Source: UBA5066 sp046331465 (GTDB taxonomy: Bacteria; Acidobacteriota; Thermoanaerobaculia; UBA5066). Taken from it: 64,000 bases of DNA. Within the stretch, counting starts at the first letter, position 1; each line of letters opens with the position of its first letter. Below the pieces are notes generated by a model. It was given only the letters and a program-made list of their open reading frames with translations, did not search any database and had not been told where the DNA came from. The translations under genes and the position numbers were made by a program. The stretch spans positions 124,001 through 188,000 of the forward strand of contig JAXLQV010000002.1 in NCBI GenBank assembly GCA_046331465.1, written 5' to 3'. Below are positions 61,455-64,000 of the stretch, in pieces.

Positions 61455-63427
61455 GGCGCGACCCCGGGGAGCGTCGCGAGGAGCGCGAAGAGCTCGAGGA
61501 GGTTCTGGGCGAGGAAGCGGAGGCGGTGGCTCCACGCGCGCGCGGCCGTCGGCTCGGGCTCCGTCCTCAGGCCGTCGTTGAGGCGGTTCACGTCGAGGAG
61601 GCAGGTCCGCTTCGGGTCGACGACCACCGAGACGAGGCGCGGGCCGGTGAACTGCCAGCGGTTCCACTCGGCGCGCCCGTCCCAGCGCCGCGTGACCGTC
61701 TGTCCCCCTTCGAACCGGATCTCGACCTCGACGGGCCAGGCGACCTCGCCGAGGCGCTGGACGACGACCGTAGACTCCCACGTCTTCCCGGCCTCCGCCG
61801 GGGCGTGCCAGGTGCGGTTCGGGCCGTCGCCGAGGTAGCCCGCCACCGGGGCGACGCGCGTCGTCGCGGCGCGGGTGACGGCGTAGTCGACAGCTCCCGC
61901 CGAGGCCCAGCCGCGCTCGAGGAGGTCCCGCGCCCCGGGCCCGGCAACCTCGCCGACGACGGCGAGGAAGTCGGCCGTCGACGGGTGGCGGAAGGAGAAG
62001 CGGCGGACGTACTCCTTCACGGCGGCGAGGAAGGGCTTCTCCCCGGTCGTCCTCGCGACGGACTCGAGGAGGAGCGCCGGGCGGGAGTAGGTGTTCGCGC
62101 GCACGGCGGCGTCGTCGAGGGCGCGCCACGACTCGCGGAGCGTCGGGTCGGAGCGCGAGAACGCGGCCTGGTCGAGCGCGTCCTGCGCTTCCGCCTCGGG
62201 GAGAGGGCGCTTGAGCGCGCGGAGCGGCACGGGGACGCCGAACGCCTCGAGGACCGCGCTCGGCGTCCCGAGGAGCCGCGTCTCGGCCCGCGCGGAGATC
62301 CAGCTCACGAGCCCCTCGTCGAGGTGCGCCTCGCTCACCTCGTCCGTCGCGACGATCCCCTGGAACCACTGGTGGGCGAGCTCGTGGAGGACGAGCGCCC
62401 CCGGCTCGCCGGAGGAGGCGGGGACGAGCCAGCCCGTCCCGCCGGTGAAGAGCGTCGGGTACTCCATCGCCTCGGCCCCCGAGCCCGTCGGCGGGTCGAC
62501 GATCGTCAGGACCGGGTAGGGGTACGGCGTCAGCCACTCGCCGTAGAGCGCGAGCCCCTCGCGCGCCGCGCGGAGATAGCGCTCGCGCGAGGGACGGTGG
62601 TCGGGCTGGAGGAAGAGGACGACCTCGACCTTCGGCAGCCCGCTCGGCGCGACCGTCTCCCTCTTCACTTCGAACCGGGGGGAGAAGGCGAACGCGAAGT
62701 CGTGGACGTCCTCGGCCCGCGCCCTCACCCGGAGTCGCCCCGCCCCTTCTTCCTTCTCGTCGACGAGGAGGCCGGTGACCGCGACCCGCCCCTTCACCGC
62801 CGAGGGGAGGAGGAGCGTGACGTCGTAGTCGCCGAAGTCGGCCAGGAACTCCGTCGCGGGGTAGAAGGGCCGCCCGCGCCACCCCGCGTCCGTCGCTCGG
62901 GCGAGCTTCGGGAACCACTGCCCCGCGAAGACGAAGTCGTCCTTCCAGCCGGTCCGGAGGACCCCGCGCGGGAGGCGCGACTCGAAGTCGATCTCGAGCG
63001 TCAGCGTCCCTCCCGGCGGGACGGGGCGCGGGAGCGGCACGAGGGCGAGCGTCCGGTCGTCGGGGTTGTCGTTCGCGTCCGGAGCGAGGGAGACGCGGCG
63101 GGTCAGGTCGGTGCCGTCCGGGAGGGCGACCCGCTTCAGCTCGCAGAAGCCGAAGCCGTCCGAGCCCGTCGCCGGGGGGAGGCCGCGCCCGAGCGTCGAG
63201 CGGGTGTTCCGGAAGCCGTTGAGGTAGAGGTGGAGGAGGGCGTCGGGGAGCTCGCGGGACGTCCTGTTGACGAAGACGACCGTCTCGCGGCCGGCGAGGG
63301 TCTTCCGCTCCTCGTCCCAGGTCGCCTCGATCCGGTACGACGAGACCGCCGGGACCCTCGTGCCGGCCGGAGCGGGGCGCGCGCCCAGGGCGAGGGCGAG
63401 CCCGAGGAGCGCCGCGAGCCGTTTCAC
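61451..63427 (-). CDS. Secreted M1-family metallopeptidase
   Basis: 658 aa. Signal peptide (to about residue 21), N-terminal beta domain, then the catalytic domain: GAMEN-like GSGAEAMEYPT (around 316-325), HELAH at 348-352 with the third zinc ligand Glu371 exactly at H-E-x2-H-x18-E, and a C-terminal helical/beta end. An aminopeptidase acting outside the cytoplasm, probably on peptides for nutrition. GTG 63427 follows the extended -10 CCTGC-TAGCAT by 7 nt. Co-translated with the unknown membrane protein. Confidence 0.92.
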   Translation of the reverse strand: MKRLAALLGLALALGARPAPAGTRVPAVSSYRIEATWDEERKTLAGRETVVFVNRTSRELPDALLHLYLNGFRNTRSTLGRGLPPATGSDGFGFCELKRVALPDGTDLTRRVSLAPDANDNPDDRTLALVPLPRPVPPGGTLTLEIDFESRLPRGVLRTGWKDDFVFAGQWFPKLARATDAGWRGRPFYPATEFLADFGDYDVTLLLPSAVKGRVAVTGLLVDEKEEGAGRLRVRARAEDVHDFAFAFSPRFEVKRETVAPSGLPKVEVVLFLQPDHRPSRERYLRAAREGLALYGEWLTPYPYPVLTIVDPPTGSGAEAMEYPTLFTGGTGWLVPASSGEPGALVLHELAHQWFQGIVATDEVSEAHLDEGLVSWISARAETRLLGTPSAVLEAFGVPVPLRALKRPLPEAEAQDALDQAAFSRSDPTLRESWRALDDAAVRANTYSRPALLLESVARTTGEKPFLAAVKEYVRRFSFRHPSTADFLAVVGEVAGPGARDLLERGWASAGAVDYAVTRAATTRVAPVAGYLGDGPNRTWHAPAEAGKTWESTVVVQRLGEVAWPVEVEIRFEGGQTVTRRWDGRAEWNRWQFTGPRLVSVVVDPKRTCLLDVNRLNDGLRTEPEPTAARAWSHRLRFLAQNLLELFALLATLPGVAP

Positions 63428-63434
63428 GGCGGGG

Positions 63435-63440
63435 ATGCTA
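63435..63440 (-). promoter_or_regulatory. Candidate extended -10 element for the M1 peptidase gene, leaderless type
   Basis: Minus-strand CCTGC-TAGCAT ends 7 nt before GTG 63427; only 14 bp separate it from the divergent ligA hexamer. Confidence 0.55.
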
Positions 63441-63454
63441 GCAGGGGGCGCACC

Positions 63455-63460
63455 TACAAT
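63455..63460 (+). promoter_or_regulatory. Candidate -10 element for ligA, leaderless type
   Basis: TACAAT ends 6 nt before GTG 63467. The initiation codons of ligA and the divergent M1 gene are separated by only 39 bp, so there is no room for two conventional leaders. Confidence 0.55.
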
Positions 63461-63466
63461 CGGGGC

Positions 63467-64000
63467 GTGAACCTTCCCGAGACGGCCGCGGCGGCGGCGG
63501 AGCGCGCGGCGCTCCTGCGCGACGAGCTCCGCCGGCACGAGCACCTCTACTACGCCCTCGCCCGCCCCGAGATCAGCGACGCCGAGTACGACGCCCTCTC
63601 GCGCGAGCTCCTCGCGATCGAGGAGCGCTGGCCCTCCCTCGCCACCCCCGACTCGCCGACCCGCCGCGTCGGGGGCGCCCCGGTCGACGACCTCCCGAAC
63701 GTGCGGCACGAGGTGCCGCTCCTCTCCCTCGAGAACGCGTACGACGACGCCGACCTCGAGGCGTGGCTGACCCGCGTGACCGACCGGCTCGACGGGCGCC
63801 TCCCCGAGGTCGTCTGCGAGCTGAAGATCGACGGGCTCTCCGTCTCGCTCGTCTACGAGGACGGGCTCCTCGTCCGCGGCGCCACGCGCGGCGACGGGAC
63901 GACGGGCGAGGAGGTGACGCCGAACGTCCGGACGATCCGCGTCCTCCCGCTCCGGCTTCCCGCCGGCGCGCCCCGCCTCCTCGAGGTGCGGGGCGAGGTC
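63467..64000 (+). CDS. ligA: NAD-dependent DNA ligase LigA, N-terminal part
   Basis: First 178 codons; runs off the window. Domain Ia starts LRDELRRHEHLYYALARPEISDAEYD, then LPNVRHEVPLLSLENAYD, the adenylation Lys in ELKIDGLSVSLVY (KxDG), and ATRGDGTTGEEVTPNVRTI. It seals nicks in replication and repair. GTG 63467 is chosen because it is 6 nt after a TACAAT box and gives a typical short N-tail before the conserved helix. Confidence 0.96.
   Translation, partial: MNLPETAAAAAERAALLRDELRRHEHLYYALARPEISDAEYDALSRELLAIEERWPSLATPDSPTRRVGGAPVDDLPNVRHEVPLLSLENAYDDADLEAWLTRVTDRLDGRLPEVVCELKIDGLSVSLVYEDGLLVRGATRGDGTTGEEVTPNVRTIRVLPLRLPAGAPRLLEVRGEV

Overview
The window is a very GC-rich, densely packed bacterial chromosome segment. 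It has strong third-position G/C bias, many GTG (and one TTG) starts, and genes that repeatedly overlap by 4 bp (GTGA, ATGA, TTGA). Tat and Sec signals, a lipoprotein, a periplasmic-type molybdoenzyme and the MoxR/Bat cluster point to a didermic organism. The gene mix (Bat aerotolerance cluster, HrcA/CIRCE-type groESL, multi-module secreted Ig-like protein, MEMO, MiaE, EIIA-HPr-EI fusion) would fit an Acidobacteriota member, perhaps Thermoanaerobaculia-like. That placement is inference from style, not from a marker comparison.

Layout. 1-3764 (+): the end of pyrR, then pyrB, pyrC, a stand-alone receiver protein and an inositol-monophosphatase-type enzyme. 3810-11163 (-): SGNH hydrolase, glycogen synthase, MEMO protein, Ig-like lipoprotein, monofunctional transglycosylase, lysine 6-aminotransferase and a GAF-GGDEF cyclase. 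11173-18833 (-): a full MoxR / DUF58 / BatD-like / BatA / BatB-BatC fusion / BatD cluster. 18983-26719: a small secreted protein, thioredoxin, then rsmA, uppP, ftsK, fmt, rsmB and an HU gene with its own strong promoter and terminator. 26849-31894 (+): rhomboid protease, AI-2E-type exporter, DegT aminotransferase, and groES-groEL behind a CIRCE operator. 32068-37921: an unknown protein, a MESH1/SpoT-like HD hydrolase, and a two-gene PTS (EIIA-HPr-EI plus IIC-IIB-IIB').

37989-42033: a GH31 glycosidase gene cut by a complete 1541-bp IS1380-family element (38587-40127, 15-bp TIRs, 5-bp target duplication). Removing the element and one duplication copy restores an 832-codon frame. 42184-46139 (+): an exported three-subunit molybdenum aldehyde oxidoreductase of the PaoABC type. 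46198-48767 (-): a Spinster (SPNS)-family transporter overlapping a PlsC acyltransferase, a plausible lysophospholipid salvage pair. 48820-57346 (+): a 1297-aa secreted glycosidase-like/Ig-like protein, an LhgO-like FAD oxidase and a 1115-aa PAS/GAF/HD-GYP protein. 57364-64000: glutathione peroxidase, a two-gene orphan coiled-coil/proline-rich operon, a [2Fe-2S] ferredoxin, an M1 peptidase / membrane protein / MiaE chain, and the 5' part of ligA.

A recurring regulatory pattern stands out. About a dozen transcription-unit-heading genes have no Shine-Dalgarno sequence but carry a TAnnnT-like hexamer, often as CCTGC-TAnnnT or another TGn-preceded form. The hexamer ends only 6-10 nt before the start codon, as expected for leaderless mRNAs. 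Genes with longer leaders (hup, groES, trxA, the SGNH hydrolase, lat, the HD-GYP gene) do have good Shine-Dalgarno sequences. I see no tRNA, rRNA or CRISPR in the window, and no gene-free stretch longer than about 175 bp.
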